Source of the DNA: Bacillota bacterium
GTDB lineage: Bacteria > Bacillota > Bacilli > Paenibacillales > Paenibacillaceae
Assembly (NCBI GenBank): GCA_023391635.1
Contig: JAEWAQ010000013.1
Coordinates: 103,493 to 167,492, forward strand
DNA length: 64,000 nt
Reading direction: 5' to 3'
Below the pieces are notes generated by a model, which was not told where the DNA came from, searched no databases, and saw only the letters and a program-made list of their open reading frames with translations. The translations under genes were made by a program, and so were the position numbers. Below are positions 1 through 7,890 of this stretch, piece after piece (position 1 is the first letter of the stretch; every line of letters starts with the position of its first letter).

Positions 1-585
1 ATTTGAGCCAAAAAAACAATGACCATGATCAATACAGTATAATAGCCTATCTCCGTTGTTGCTTGCAACAATCAAATTTCCAATGTTTCCAAACCTATCG
101 AAATTTCCAGTCAAAATATCTAATACTATTATTTTTGGAATGTCGTCTTTGTTTACAATATTGCTGAAGAATGTCGTCCATGATGTCTTTGCATAGCGCT
201 TTCCTAACTGAATAAGTTGTTGAAACCCATCTATCAAATTGTTTTCGACGCCTTCAATCAATTTACTTGCGAAGTGGTAGCCAGGGACATATCTATAGTT
301 GAATCTCAATGTTGGGTCTTGACTAATAAAAGCACTATCAACAGATGCTATAGCACAATCCGGAATTGATATATCTAAGTATTTTGCAATTTTATGAACC
401 AAAACTTCCTGTAAGAACATGCAATCCCAAATTTCCCATGCTTTTTTCTCTTCGTTATAGACATGTTGGTTCTTTAATATGTATTCCCTTCCGTTACTCC
501 CCAGTATATGAATCGGCTTACTCATACCTCCGTTATTGTTGCCCAGCGGCTGGAGAAAAACATCGATATCTATTCGCTCGATCAT
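1..585 (-). CDS. HipA-like kinase, C-terminus outside window
   Basis: The open frame starts at 585 and runs off the left edge, giving 195 codons with no stop. A strong GGAGG lies 6 nt before the ATG. The protein begins MIERIDIDVFLQPL, then has a glycine/serine stretch followed by a YILKN lysine strand like the nucleotide-binding part of a kinase. Near the cut end it reads DILTGNFDR-FGNIGNL and then CIDHGHCFFG. These match the catalytic D..N and metal-binding D of the HipA-like kinase family (the HipA_2 type that occurs without a HipB partner). The gene is AT-richer than the phage structural genes and lies beyond the lysis cassette at the prophage end, where accessory cargo genes are usual. 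The role (toxin, defence or metabolic kinase) cannot be told. I am fairly sure of the fold, less of the function. Confidence 0.72.
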   Translation of the reverse strand, partial: MIERIDIDVFLQPLGNNNGGMSKPIHILGSNGREYILKNQHVYNEEKKAWEIWDCMFLQEVLVHKIAKYLDISIPDCAIASVDSAFISQDPTLRFNYRYVPGYHFASKLIEGVENNLIDGFQQLIQLGKRYAKTSWTTFFSNIVNKDDIPKIIVLDILTGNFDRFGNIGNLIVASNNGDRLLYCIDHGHCFFGSN

Positions 586-667
586 GTTCCACCTCCAAAT
601 GTCCTACTAAGTCGTTTTCGACACTTGGATGCTATTTCCTTCGGAACAAGTGTTTGTTTTACTGACA

Positions 668-699
668 ATAAAAAAGCCCGAGAGCCGAAGCCCCCGGGC
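668..699 (-). terminator. Rho-independent terminator after the lysis genes
   Basis: On the minus strand GCCCGGGGGC-TTCG-GCTCTCGGGC is followed by six T. It lies 8 bases after the lysin stop codon and ends the late operon before the HipA-like gene. Confidence 0.85.
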
Positions 700-706
700 G
701 TGATGG

Positions 707-2155
707 TTACTTGATCAGTCCAAGCTTTCGGAGGTCGCCATAAGTTATCGTGTCGCTGTCCTTGTATCTGGGCTGCGGGGCAGTTGCGTCCTCGATCCAC
801 GCTAGCACCGCATGATGCACGGTACGCTCATTGGCGCTGGTGTTAATCGCCTGGTTGATTCCGCCGGGGTTGTACGCGCGGTCGCCCGGCGAATAAGTGC
901 CGCCCGTTTTGCTGTACAAGATCGAGCTGCCGCCACCATCGCCCTCAATGGCCCATACCGCGCCTTTTGCTTGCATGAATAGCGCCATCTCATCGCACGT
1001 CAGCCCTTCGTCGTCCACTGTCCGGCCATCCGAGATCGCGAGCAGCACATTGCCTGCAGCATCGAGTCCGATAAAAGTCCGCTGACACCGCTGGCCGTCG
1101 TTCTTAAAGACGAGTTTGCTGTTCTCGATCAAGATTTTCCCCTGAACCGAGAAATCGAGCTGTTCGCGCTCCGCTTTGCTGAACTTGCCGATCCGCGCAC
1201 TGCCGTCCTTAAACCCGATCTCGTACCAGTTGACCATATCGCCGTATGCACCGTTGACGTACTTGCTGCCGTCCCATACGGTGCCGACGACGATCTGCGC
1301 CGTGAAGTCGAAGAATGGAAGATTGAATCCGAAGTCGGCGCCCTCACGCTTTGCGATCGCCGTCACCTTTCCTCCTTTCTCGCTGACAAAGCCGAATCGC
1401 GTACTGCTCCTCTCGAACTTGATCAGACGTACGTCTGTGCCGGGTTTGCTGTATGCCGTCGCCCGATCTGCTGCAGATGCAATCTGGATGTACTGCAATT
1501 TGCCACCAGATACCCTGATGCGCTCCTTGTATATCGTCGGAAACTGCTTTGCCACTTCGATCTCTCCCTTCGTATTCCACCAGCCAGCGCCGCCATAGCA
1601 TTCGTTCAAATCGACCGGATGCCCGGCCACCTTTACGCCATTTTGGTACTGATACAGATGGGCCTTGTCCGACTTGCGGCCGCGGCTCCAGGCGTATGTC
1701 TGCCATATCCGGATACCAGGGATGCGCCGGGCCATCTCTTCGACGACAGCATACGATCCATAAACACCGATAACATATCCCTTGATCTCCGCAGCTGCCG
1801 CCCACAAATAGGCTTCGATCGCATCGCAATCATTCGGTTGTGCATCCCAATCAACCGCAAAATAGATCGCCGATCCCGCTGGTTGCCCGATCAACCGAGC
1901 CTCCGCCAACGCCTCGCGACCATCCGTCTGCCCTGCTGTAGCGCTACCCTTGGGCCTGTCCGCTGACGTTTCAAATACACTAACAACTTGCATCCCGGCC
2001 GCTGTGATGTCCTCCGCTTCGCGCCGTGTCAGGCGCTTCCAGCCGTACCGCTCCGGCACAAGGTACCGGGCAGCGAATCGGTACCCTTCCGCGTACAGCG
2101 CGGCGGCCGTTCCGGCTGTCAGCGGCTGAGCGCAGTCAATCCCCTTGACTGTCAC
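707..2155 (-). CDS. Two-domain phage lysin: DUF1906 glycoside-hydrolase-like plus phosphodiester glycosidase
   Basis: A 482-residue protein read from a GTG start with GGAGG 6 nt upstream. Residues 1 to about 190 are a DUF1906 (Rv2525c-like) TIM-barrel: GIDCAQP at 5-11, FAARYL near 27, YFAVDWDA at 98-105 and a late DLNECYG. That fold is related to GH25 muramidases and is common in Gram-positive phage lysins. Residues about 215-455 look like the NAGPA/phosphodiester glycosidase family, with FNLPFF near 277, RTFIGLD near 359 and an EGDGGGSS active-site loop near 404-411. The last residues (about 468-482) end in a short YGDLRKLGLIK motif. The position directly after holin and XhlA genes supports a cell-wall lysis role. 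A wall target for the second domain, perhaps teichoic or sugar-phosphate polymers, is inference. Confidence 0.82.
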   Translation of the reverse strand: MTVKGIDCAQPLTAGTAAALYAEGYRFAARYLVPERYGWKRLTRREAEDITAAGMQVVSVFETSADRPKGSATAGQTDGREALAEARLIGQPAGSAIYFAVDWDAQPNDCDAIEAYLWAAAAEIKGYVIGVYGSYAVVEEMARRIPGIRIWQTYAWSRGRKSDKAHLYQYQNGVKVAGHPVDLNECYGGAGWWNTKGEIEVAKQFPTIYKERIRVSGGKLQYIQIASAADRATAYSKPGTDVRLIKFERSSTRFGFVSEKGGKVTAIAKREGADFGFNLPFFDFTAQIVVGTVWDGSKYVNGAYGDMVNWYEIGFKDGSARIGKFSKAEREQLDFSVQGKILIENSKLVFKNDGQRCQRTFIGLDAAGNVLLAISDGRTVDDEGLTCDEMALFMQAKGAVWAIEGDGGGSSILYSKTGGTYSPGDRAYNPGGINQAINTSANERTVHHAVLAWIEDATAPQPRYKDSDTITYGDLRKLGLIK

Positions 2156-2354
2156 GGGGAGCCTCCGGCAGTCCGGCCAGACTGGTCAGGTAGCTGAGCA
2201 CCCCGGCCAAGAGTGCAGAACTGCCGACAAATACCCAATTGACCTCGTAAAACGCCGCAGTTGTGCCAATAAGCGTAACTGCTATCTGAGCCGCCGTCTT
2301 AACTGCTCGAATGGTTGCTGCCTTAAACCATTTGTTGATTTTCAATTTGATCAC
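2136..2354 (-). CDS. Holin, r1t type
   Basis: A 72-residue protein with a basic N-terminus (MIKLKINKWFK), then two predicted membrane segments at about 18-38 and 41-62. The text around VNWVFVGSSALLAG and the LTSLAGLPEAP end are typical of the r1t-like holin family. It would form the membrane lesion that lets the lysin out or triggers lysis. It overlaps the lysin start by about 20 bases and the XhlA stop by 4, so the three are translated as one cassette. Confidence 0.85.
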   Translation of the reverse strand: MIKLKINKWFKAATIRAVKTAAQIAVTLIGTTAAFYEVNWVFVGSSALLAGVLSYLTSLAGLPEAPRDSQGD

Positions 2355-2677
2355 CCTTTCAATAGATTCCAGAGTAGCCCGATACCCGTCAAAAACAACG
2401 CCACTGCGCTGATTGTCGTCCCAATCAACCAGCGCTGGCCAACCCTTACGCCTTCTTGGTCCTTCTTCAGGTCATCGATTCGGTGATGAGCCGACTTGGC
2501 CGACTGCATGGCTTCCCGGGCAATGTCGTCAGACTTGTCCAACTTATCGACGAGGCGGTCCACGCTATGAGCCATCTTCCCGATAGCTTCGGCTTGTGCC
2601 TTTTGTGTCGATTCCATGCCGCTGACTTTCACAGCGATTTCATTCAATTTATCCATCTCAACGGACAACCGCCCCAC
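2351..2677 (-). CDS. XhlA-like lysis-associated membrane protein
   Basis: A 108-residue protein made of a long amphipathic helix (about 8-80) and one C-terminal membrane segment (about 84-105, WLIGTTISAVALFLTGIGLLW). This is the layout of haemolysin XhlA, which acts with holins in PBSX-like phages. The frame opens at a GTG (2677) with only a weak ribosome site. An ATG at 2656 is the other possible start. Its stop overlaps the holin start. Confidence 0.75.
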   Translation of the reverse strand: MGRLSVEMDKLNEIAVKVSGMESTQKAQAEAIGKMAHSVDRLVDKLDKSDDIAREAMQSAKSAHHRIDDLKKDQEGVRVGQRWLIGTTISAVALFLTGIGLLWNLLKG

Positions 2678-2690
2678 CGCCTTATCGCCT

Positions 2691-2722
2691 AAAAAGTAAA
2701 GGCCCCGCGCTTATGCGGAGCC
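2691..2722 (-). terminator. Terminator between tail and lysis genes
   Basis: Minus-strand stem GGCTCCGC / GCGGGGCC with a 6-nt loop, followed by TTTACTTTTT. It sits 3 bases after the stop of the 57-residue gene and may reduce tail transcription before the lysis cassette. Confidence 0.75.
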
Positions 2723-2724
2723 TT

Positions 2725-2898
2725 TCATACTGTGATATCAGGACGTTCGCTGATGACGAACGATTTGACTAGGACAGTGTCCTCTGGCGTAAGCTTCGGA
2801 TAGTTGTTGGCGATGATCTGGTTGACCGTACCTTCGCCGCGATCAAAAAGGATGATGACCGCTCTACCTACAATCTTGACTGATGCCGGTGTAATCAT
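2725..2898 (-). CDS. Small phage protein of the tail-end region, function unknown
   Basis: A 57-residue frame starting MITPASVKIVG with a strong AGGGGGTGA site 5 nt upstream. It has mixed beta-strand-like sequence (VIILF, DTVLVKSFVIS) and no membrane segment or cysteine. I do not recognise the family. The position between the fibre genes and the lysis cassette is where short baseplate- or fibre-associated proteins (XkdX-like slot) are found, but this is not an XkdX sequence. Confidence 0.65.
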   Translation of the reverse strand: MITPASVKIVGRAVIILFDRGEGTVNQIIANNYPKLTPEDTVLVKSFVISERPDITV

Positions 2899-2916
2899 TT
2901 GTGTTCACCCCCTTTC

Positions 2917-3132
2917 CTACCCAAATAAGAACTCAGCAAGGAATACATACATGTCATCCATCTCAGTTCTCGTAGTCGAGAGCTCTGCTTTGGTAATCGA
3001 CAACTCTATCTCTAGCTGGGATAATCTATCTGGAGGTAATTCTGGACCTGGCTCTGGTGGAGAATATTCCCATTCGGTTCCATCTTCCTCTATACAATAT
3101 ACCTTTCCATCGCGTTCTTCTAATCTTGCCAA
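2917..3132 (-). CDS. Small acidic coiled-coil phage protein
   Basis: 71 residues. The N-terminal half is beta-like and acidic (DGKVYCIEEDGTEWEY), followed by a proline hinge (PPEPGPELPP) and a helical tail rich in E, L and T likely to form a short coiled coil. It follows the glycine-rich fibre gene by 12 bases. Fibre trimerisation or attachment is plausible from position only. No family was recognised. Confidence 0.6.
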   Translation of the reverse strand: MARLEERDGKVYCIEEDGTEWEYSPPEPGPELPPDRLSQLEIELSITKAELSTTRTEMDDMYVFLAEFLFG

Positions 3133-3144
3133 GTCTAACGCCTC

Positions 3145-4629
3145 CTAACCGATAAACTTCTGAACATATCCTACTCCTCCAGAACCACCTACATATCCAA
3201 CTCCAGAAGTTCCAACTGTCGGTGATCCACCTGATCCGGCATTTGCACTCATAGCTATCGTGGTGGCGATAGCATGAGCTGAGGCAAATATTAATCCTCC
3301 TCCACCTCCACCACCACCAGCATTACCCTGTGCTCCCACAATAGGTCCACCATTACTGCCATTAATTCCATCTGCTCGAATTGCCCCATTTCCGACTATT
3401 GTTTCGGCAATGATAATTATCAAACCACCTCCAGCTCCACCTACACCTCCAATAGCTCCAGTACCTGGACCAGACATCCCGCTACCTCCACCAGCTCCAT
3501 AGGCATCTCTGAATGATTCGAATGTATTATTCATACTTACTATGTTTATATTAGTTCCACCTCCACTGACACCCTGTGATGACTGTCCACCTCCAGATCC
3601 ACCTCCAATTCCTCCTTGCGGATCTGTAGACAGTCCTCCTCCATTACCACCTTTTCCTCCCGTAGTTCCTCCACCGGTCGAATACCCACCTCCACCTCCA
3701 CCAGCTCCGAGACCACCTTTGCCTGCAGAACCTGGTTTCCCACCCACAACTGATCCTTCACTAGCTTGTTGTGGACCTCCTGCTCCACCTTTTCCACTGG
3801 CGCTAAGTGTTCCATTAATGGTCGCTACGCCTTTCACGAGTATGACGGCAAAATTTCCTACAGGAGTTACTGTAACACCAGAATTTATATTGAATGTCGT
3901 GAATCTGTGTATCCCGGATGGTATAGTTTGTGTGCTAGAAGCATTGTATGCACCATCTGTACCATCATTTAATATACTAAGCCTGGCTAGCCATTCAGGA
4001 AAAGTAACCCCTCCCACTGGAACCCACACTCCCCCATCCAAGACTTCAAGCCTTCCTATATTCCATCGCATCTGACCCTTATCCCAAAGCTCATACCAAG
4101 TAGGTATTTGGTTATCAGCATTTGCAAGCGGTACTGTACCAGCTAGAAACTTTCCGTTATTGTTGGATTTTAAGACAACACCAGGAAGACCACGAGTCCT
4201 GTACGTGTTAGCGGTTGTCCCTGCTTCTGCATTAAGGGCGATAAAAGGACTACCGCTGTTTGATTCTGAACCTAATACGGATTGATACCCAGCGGGATTA
4301 GAATGCCCCCATTCGATTGCATTTCCACTTTTCCGTATCCCTATCAAAGCATCGGTTTGTCCATTCTTCAAACCGGCCTTTGGGAGGGCGGCATCGGCTG
4401 TTGACTTTGCCGCGCCTGCTAAAGCATAAGCATTATCAGCGATAAGGTGGGCGTCATCGATCCCCTGTTCGATCTTGTTCATGTTGGCCGCGTTAACAGG
4501 AGTGCCGCCCTCAGTCACAATCCCGGGATCAGGTGTAAGTGTGACGCCGGTGCCCGTCTCCCCTGTCTTGGTGAATCGTCTTGCGAACTGCACAATCCTA
4601 TCTTTCCAGACTGTTGGCGTGTAGGCCAT
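3145..4629 (-). CDS. Tail fibre/adhesin with long glycine-rich C-terminal domain
   Basis: A protein of about 494 residues starting MAYTPTVWKDR, whose ATG overlaps the upstream stop (TAATG) behind GGAGAGGAGGG. The first 120 residues resemble phage tail-fibre N-termini (GTPVNAANMNKIEQGIDDA). The middle is beta-rich. About the last 220 residues are full of GG, GGG and GGGGGG runs broken by short hydrophobic strands such as GGLIIIIAE. Such repeats form polyglycine-II sandwiches in some receptor-binding proteins, so host-surface recognition is likely. The glycine codons here are almost all GGA/GGT, unlike the more GC-rich neighbours. A recent exchange of the tip domain fits this. Confidence 0.75.
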   Translation of the reverse strand: MAYTPTVWKDRIVQFARRFTKTGETGTGVTLTPDPGIVTEGGTPVNAANMNKIEQGIDDAHLIADNAYALAGAAKSTADAALPKAGLKNGQTDALIGIRKSGNAIEWGHSNPAGYQSVLGSESNSGSPFIALNAEAGTTANTYRTRGLPGVVLKSNNNGKFLAGTVPLANADNQIPTWYELWDKGQMRWNIGRLEVLDGGVWVPVGGVTFPEWLARLSILNDGTDGAYNASSTQTIPSGIHRFTTFNINSGVTVTPVGNFAVILVKGVATINGTLSASGKGGAGGPQQASEGSVVGGKPGSAGKGGLGAGGGGGGYSTGGGTTGGKGGNGGGLSTDPQGGIGGGSGGGQSSQGVSGGGTNINIVSMNNTFESFRDAYGAGGGSGMSGPGTGAIGGVGGAGGGLIIIIAETIVGNGAIRADGINGSNGGPIVGAQGNAGGGGGGGGLIFASAHAIATTIAMSANAGSGGSPTVGTSGVGYVGGSGGVGYVQKFIG

Positions 4630-5066
4630 TACAGAAGACCCTCCTCTCCAGCATAGAACGTGCCACAATATCTAAAACTCTGATATACCTCGTAGGCCAT
4701 TTGAAACAGCAATCGAATATCTTTCTCCAAACGGTTCGCATCTGTGTTATCAAAGCCTTTTCGCAATACCCAAGTCTTGGCGGGCAGATATCCCGGCGGC
4801 GTTGCAAAGTTCAACCGGATCGTCTCCAGATTGCCTTCGATTCGGTTGATGCCTGCGAGAAAGTCAATATATGCTTGTGTGCGGTTCGTGACCGTTGATA
4901 ACACTGCAATTTCATACTGTAAGCTTAACAAGTAAGCCTGCAATGTCGCGGTATTGGCTTCGATCCGGTTGAAATCATCGAATTCGATGCTTTCCGTACC
5001 CGACCAATTCTCTTTAACCGTAATCGTATAATCGATGCCGTTATGCGAGTGTGTGTACGTATCCAT
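4629..5066 (-). CDS. Phage baseplate/tail-associated protein
   Basis: 145 residues, mostly helical after a short beta start (MDTYTHSHNGIDYTITVKENW). It contains two similar FNRIE / INRIEG helices, a feature of small Firmicute phage proteins between the baseplate hub and fibre. The stop overlaps the fibre start, and the start abuts the hub gene stop at 5066. The exact role is unknown; structural coupling to the fibre is likely from position. Confidence 0.6.
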   Translation of the reverse strand: MDTYTHSHNGIDYTITVKENWSGTESIEFDDFNRIEANTATLQAYLLSLQYEIAVLSTVTNRTQAYIDFLAGINRIEGNLETIRLNFATPPGYLPAKTWVLRKGFDNTDANRLEKDIRLLFQMAYEVYQSFRYCGTFYAGEEGLL

Positions 5067-6640
5067 CAGTTCACAGCCCCTCGCGCTTCAGTCTTCGCCC
5101 GCAGGTAGCCGGCGTAAGTCAGATCGTTTTTCACAACCATCGCATCCATGTCGCCGCCGTATGTGTTCTCAATGGAAATCACATCCGAAAGTTCATGTGC
5201 TGGATTCCCGCGCCAGTTAACGGTGTACTTCGCCCTGTACACCTGTTGAGCAAGCAGCCAGTTAGCTACCGCAGTAGCGCGCGCGGAAGTATTGATCAGT
5301 GTGTTGTCTTCCAGCTTGATCGTATCGCCTATGTCCACTCCTGCAGCAGTCGCTGATGCCACAGCGGACGTGTCGAGATCCGTCCAATATGTCACGTCTA
5401 CCTGTCGCACGATGCGATCCAGTTCGATCTGCGGCTCGTTGTAGATGTTATCAAAATCAACGTTGTCAGCAGGAACTCCAACAGATATCTGCTTAATCGT
5501 GATGACGTTTTCCCGTGTAACATAGACATTGGCGCACCCAGCCAAGGCGATCATCTGCAGAACCGTCTTGCAATCGATTTTCTTAGCTATGCTGTTTGTA
5601 CTGATTAACGATAAAGCAGGATCGATCGAATAATTGTTGATACCACATGTGGAAAATACGGCGGTAGCTAGTTGATGAAGAGTCCGACTAATCGGAGTAA
5701 GCTGCTCATAGCTGTAGTTGGTCGTCAGGTCCAGGTTCGTACGAGCCGTGAAACTTGCTGTCAAACTTCCCTCGTCGCTTTTCCACTCCCAGAGCAGATA
5801 CCGTCCAAGCGGAACGTATTCGAAAAATCCACCGCCGATATCCGCGCCCATCTCTGCAATGACTTGTTGTCGCTGTTGGAGATACTTGTAGAATCCGACC
5901 GGGTTCAGGATGTTAAATATCCGATCGCTGTTATCGACTACGAACTTAAACTCAGGCGAGGGCAACTGACCAGACATAATATCCATATCCTCGATCAGTC
6001 CCATCGAAATCAGGCTGTTATCGGTATAAACCACAACCAGCCCGAAATCAACTTCCAATACACGCGCCCTCCGATTCCCTCCGCTCCACTTGTGAATTGT
6101 AATAAGCAAGCGCTTGTAGTTCAGCAGCTGACCAAGCAGGACGCAAACGGTGTCGTTATTCCCTGTGACGCTGACGGTATCGACTATGTTGTAAGTTCCG
6201 TCATAGGCGACCACAGTGAAATCGGTTGCGCATTCGTTGTTAATCTGGTCGAAGGTGACCGTCAGTCCAGCACTGGAGTGCGTGCCTCCAAAATCGATCT
6301 GAATCGTTGGTTCAGTCGCAAACACACCGTCGGATCCGCATATATTCGCCGATACGAACCCGCGCTCCCCGTTATTTGCAGGCGTTGCGCCATCTGCAAA
6401 ACTGAAGCTGCCGTCAAGTTTGAACCTGCCGGGCTCCAAGGTCGCTAACTTCGCGGTCGCGTTGCGGTTCTTGTCAGAAATCTGGTTTTTGTTACTTATT
6501 GCTGGCGCTTCTGCCGAAACGGTTATCAAATTAATATCATCATATGCGGTCACATCTGCAATATCGAATGTGACCTTTCCACTAATGCGACGAGCTGGCG
6601 CATATACTGCCGCCTGATACTCTGGACTTGTCGGGTACAT
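5066..6640 (-). CDS. Baseplate hub / phage tail-tip protein
   Basis: 524 residues. The N-terminus (MYPTSPEYQAAVYAPARRISGKVTFDI) resembles the start of distal tail or tail-lysin-like hub proteins. There is a middle beta-sandwich with galactose-binding-like segments (TVVAYDGTYNIVDTVSV, about 140-190). The C-terminal half has hub-like blocks: a long DNSDRIFNILNP segment, then a domain with IDCKTVLQMIALAGCANVYV. It follows the DUF6711-like gene and precedes the fibre genes, the expected place for the tail-tip hub. No peptidase motif was seen. Confidence 0.68.
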   Translation of the reverse strand: MYPTSPEYQAAVYAPARRISGKVTFDIADVTAYDDINLITVSAEAPAISNKNQISDKNRNATAKLATLEPGRFKLDGSFSFADGATPANNGERGFVSANICGSDGVFATEPTIQIDFGGTHSSAGLTVTFDQINNECATDFTVVAYDGTYNIVDTVSVTGNNDTVCVLLGQLLNYKRLLITIHKWSGGNRRARVLEVDFGLVVVYTDNSLISMGLIEDMDIMSGQLPSPEFKFVVDNSDRIFNILNPVGFYKYLQQRQQVIAEMGADIGGGFFEYVPLGRYLLWEWKSDEGSLTASFTARTNLDLTTNYSYEQLTPISRTLHQLATAVFSTCGINNYSIDPALSLISTNSIAKKIDCKTVLQMIALAGCANVYVTRENVITIKQISVGVPADNVDFDNIYNEPQIELDRIVRQVDVTYWTDLDTSAVASATAAGVDIGDTIKLEDNTLINTSARATAVANWLLAQQVYRAKYTVNWRGNPAHELSDVISIENTYGGDMDAMVVKNDLTYAGYLRAKTEARGAVN

Positions 6641-6651
6641 GCGCCGGCCTC

Positions 6652-6999
6652 CTATCGTTCGACTACGTTAAATTTAATATCTTTCCAGCGAATCTCTCCG
6701 TCGATGTAATCAAGCGCACCGATCGAACGATCACCGGCATAGAAGGTGCGAGTTTCACGCACCCCGGACTGCGGATCTTCATATTCGACTTGGAAAACCG
6801 TGCCGCTGACAACGTTCAGGACCTTACTCGTGTCGTCTTTGCTGAGATACCTCCATGACAATTCAATCTTCCGCACACCGGTTCGAATTCGCTCTATAAT
6901 CATTGTCCCGTTTGCATTACGCTCGGCTTTGTTGATGTCCTGGATCCCCACCGCGTAGCTTGAAGGAGTGGGGATATCAATGCCGGTTATTTTCAGCAC
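6652..6999 (-). CDS. DUF6711-like tail protein
   Basis: 115 residues with a conserved-looking plan: MLKITGIDIPTPSSYAVGIQDI at the start, a NANG turn, RKIELSWRYLS in the middle and TFYAGDRS near the end. This matches the small tail proteins (DUF6711 type) found directly after the tape measure in siphoviruses of low-GC Gram-positives. A distal-tail role is inferred from position. It starts just after the tape-measure stop region and is followed within 12 bases by the hub gene. Confidence 0.65.
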   Translation of the reverse strand: MLKITGIDIPTPSSYAVGIQDINKAERNANGTMIIERIRTGVRKIELSWRYLSKDDTSKVLNVVSGTVFQVEYEDPQSGVRETRTFYAGDRSIGALDYIDGEIRWKDIKFNVVER

Positions 7000-7014
7000 T
7001 TGTCGCCCACTCCT

Positions 7015-7890
7015 TTAAATTGGTTGCGTGATCATTCTACCGCCGCGACGGCCCTGTTCCCGTTCAAAAAAAGGCAAGAACACTCGCGCGAACGTGGAGC
7101 CGTCCACGTTAAATACAATCTCGCGGCCGTCGCTGCCGCTGCCGCTTCCGCCAGAACCTTGACCCATTGTCATAGCAGCGAGAACGGCGGATCCGATAGC
7201 GCTGGCGATAGTATTGACAAAGCCTGTGTTCTCAAGCGGGACGACCGCCTCTTTCCCGGCTTCGCCGACCATGGCTAGCGTCGGAGAGTCGACAATGCCG
7301 CCCCGGGCGAGTTTTGGAATTTTCGGGATACTGATGCCGAACGACTTTCCGCCGAAGCCAGGGACCCAATCCGGTATTTCGATATGAATGCTATTCAGTC
7401 CTGCGATCATCGAATTGAGTCCGTCGATGATCAGATTTAGCGGAAATTTGATAATGCCCCACAGCGTATCAAAGATACCCCGGAAAATATCCCGTACACC
7501 TTCCCATGCCTTTTTCCAGTTTCCTGTGAATACGCCGACAATGAAGTCAATGACGCCGCCTAGTATCTTGAATAAGCCGCTCAATATATCAGAGATCATA
7601 GCGACTGCACTGCCGACAACGTTCACTACAAGATTAAAGACTCGCGTGAACGTCGGGCCCAGAACTTCAATGAGCCATTTCACAAGTGGACTGATCACTT
7701 TGTTATAGATCTCAAGCGCACCGTTCACGAGCTTCAGGATGAACTCCGCGACCTGCTGAACAAGACCTTTCAGATGCTTCTCCCATAACCAAGTGAGCAT
7801 CTCTAAGAACGGTTCAATAATTGGCTTCAATATCTTGTCCCATAACAACTGAAAAGTGCTACGAATGTTCTCGAACAGTTCAGATAGGTT
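7015..7890 (-). pseudogene. C-terminal part of tape measure, cut off by an in-frame stop
   Basis: This segment is in the same reading frame as the tape-measure gene above it. Only the TAA at 7893-7891 separates them, and the 14 codons after the stop (NLSELFENIRSTFQ) continue the same amphipathic pattern. The rest contains long hydrophobic helices (ILKPIIEPFLEMLTWLW, VVGSAVAMISDILSGL, FIVGVFTGNW), then a glycine-rich end (FGGKSFGISIPKIPKLARGG). This is the usual C-terminus of siphovirus tape measures. An internal TTG at 7848 has no ribosome site. The fragment is therefore expressed only by readthrough or not at all. Confidence 0.75.

Noticed and set aside
3542..4075. Plus-strand proline-rich frame opposite the fibre gene
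   Set aside because: It is the antisense of the GGA/GGT repeats, has no ribosome site and runs against a clear phage gene.
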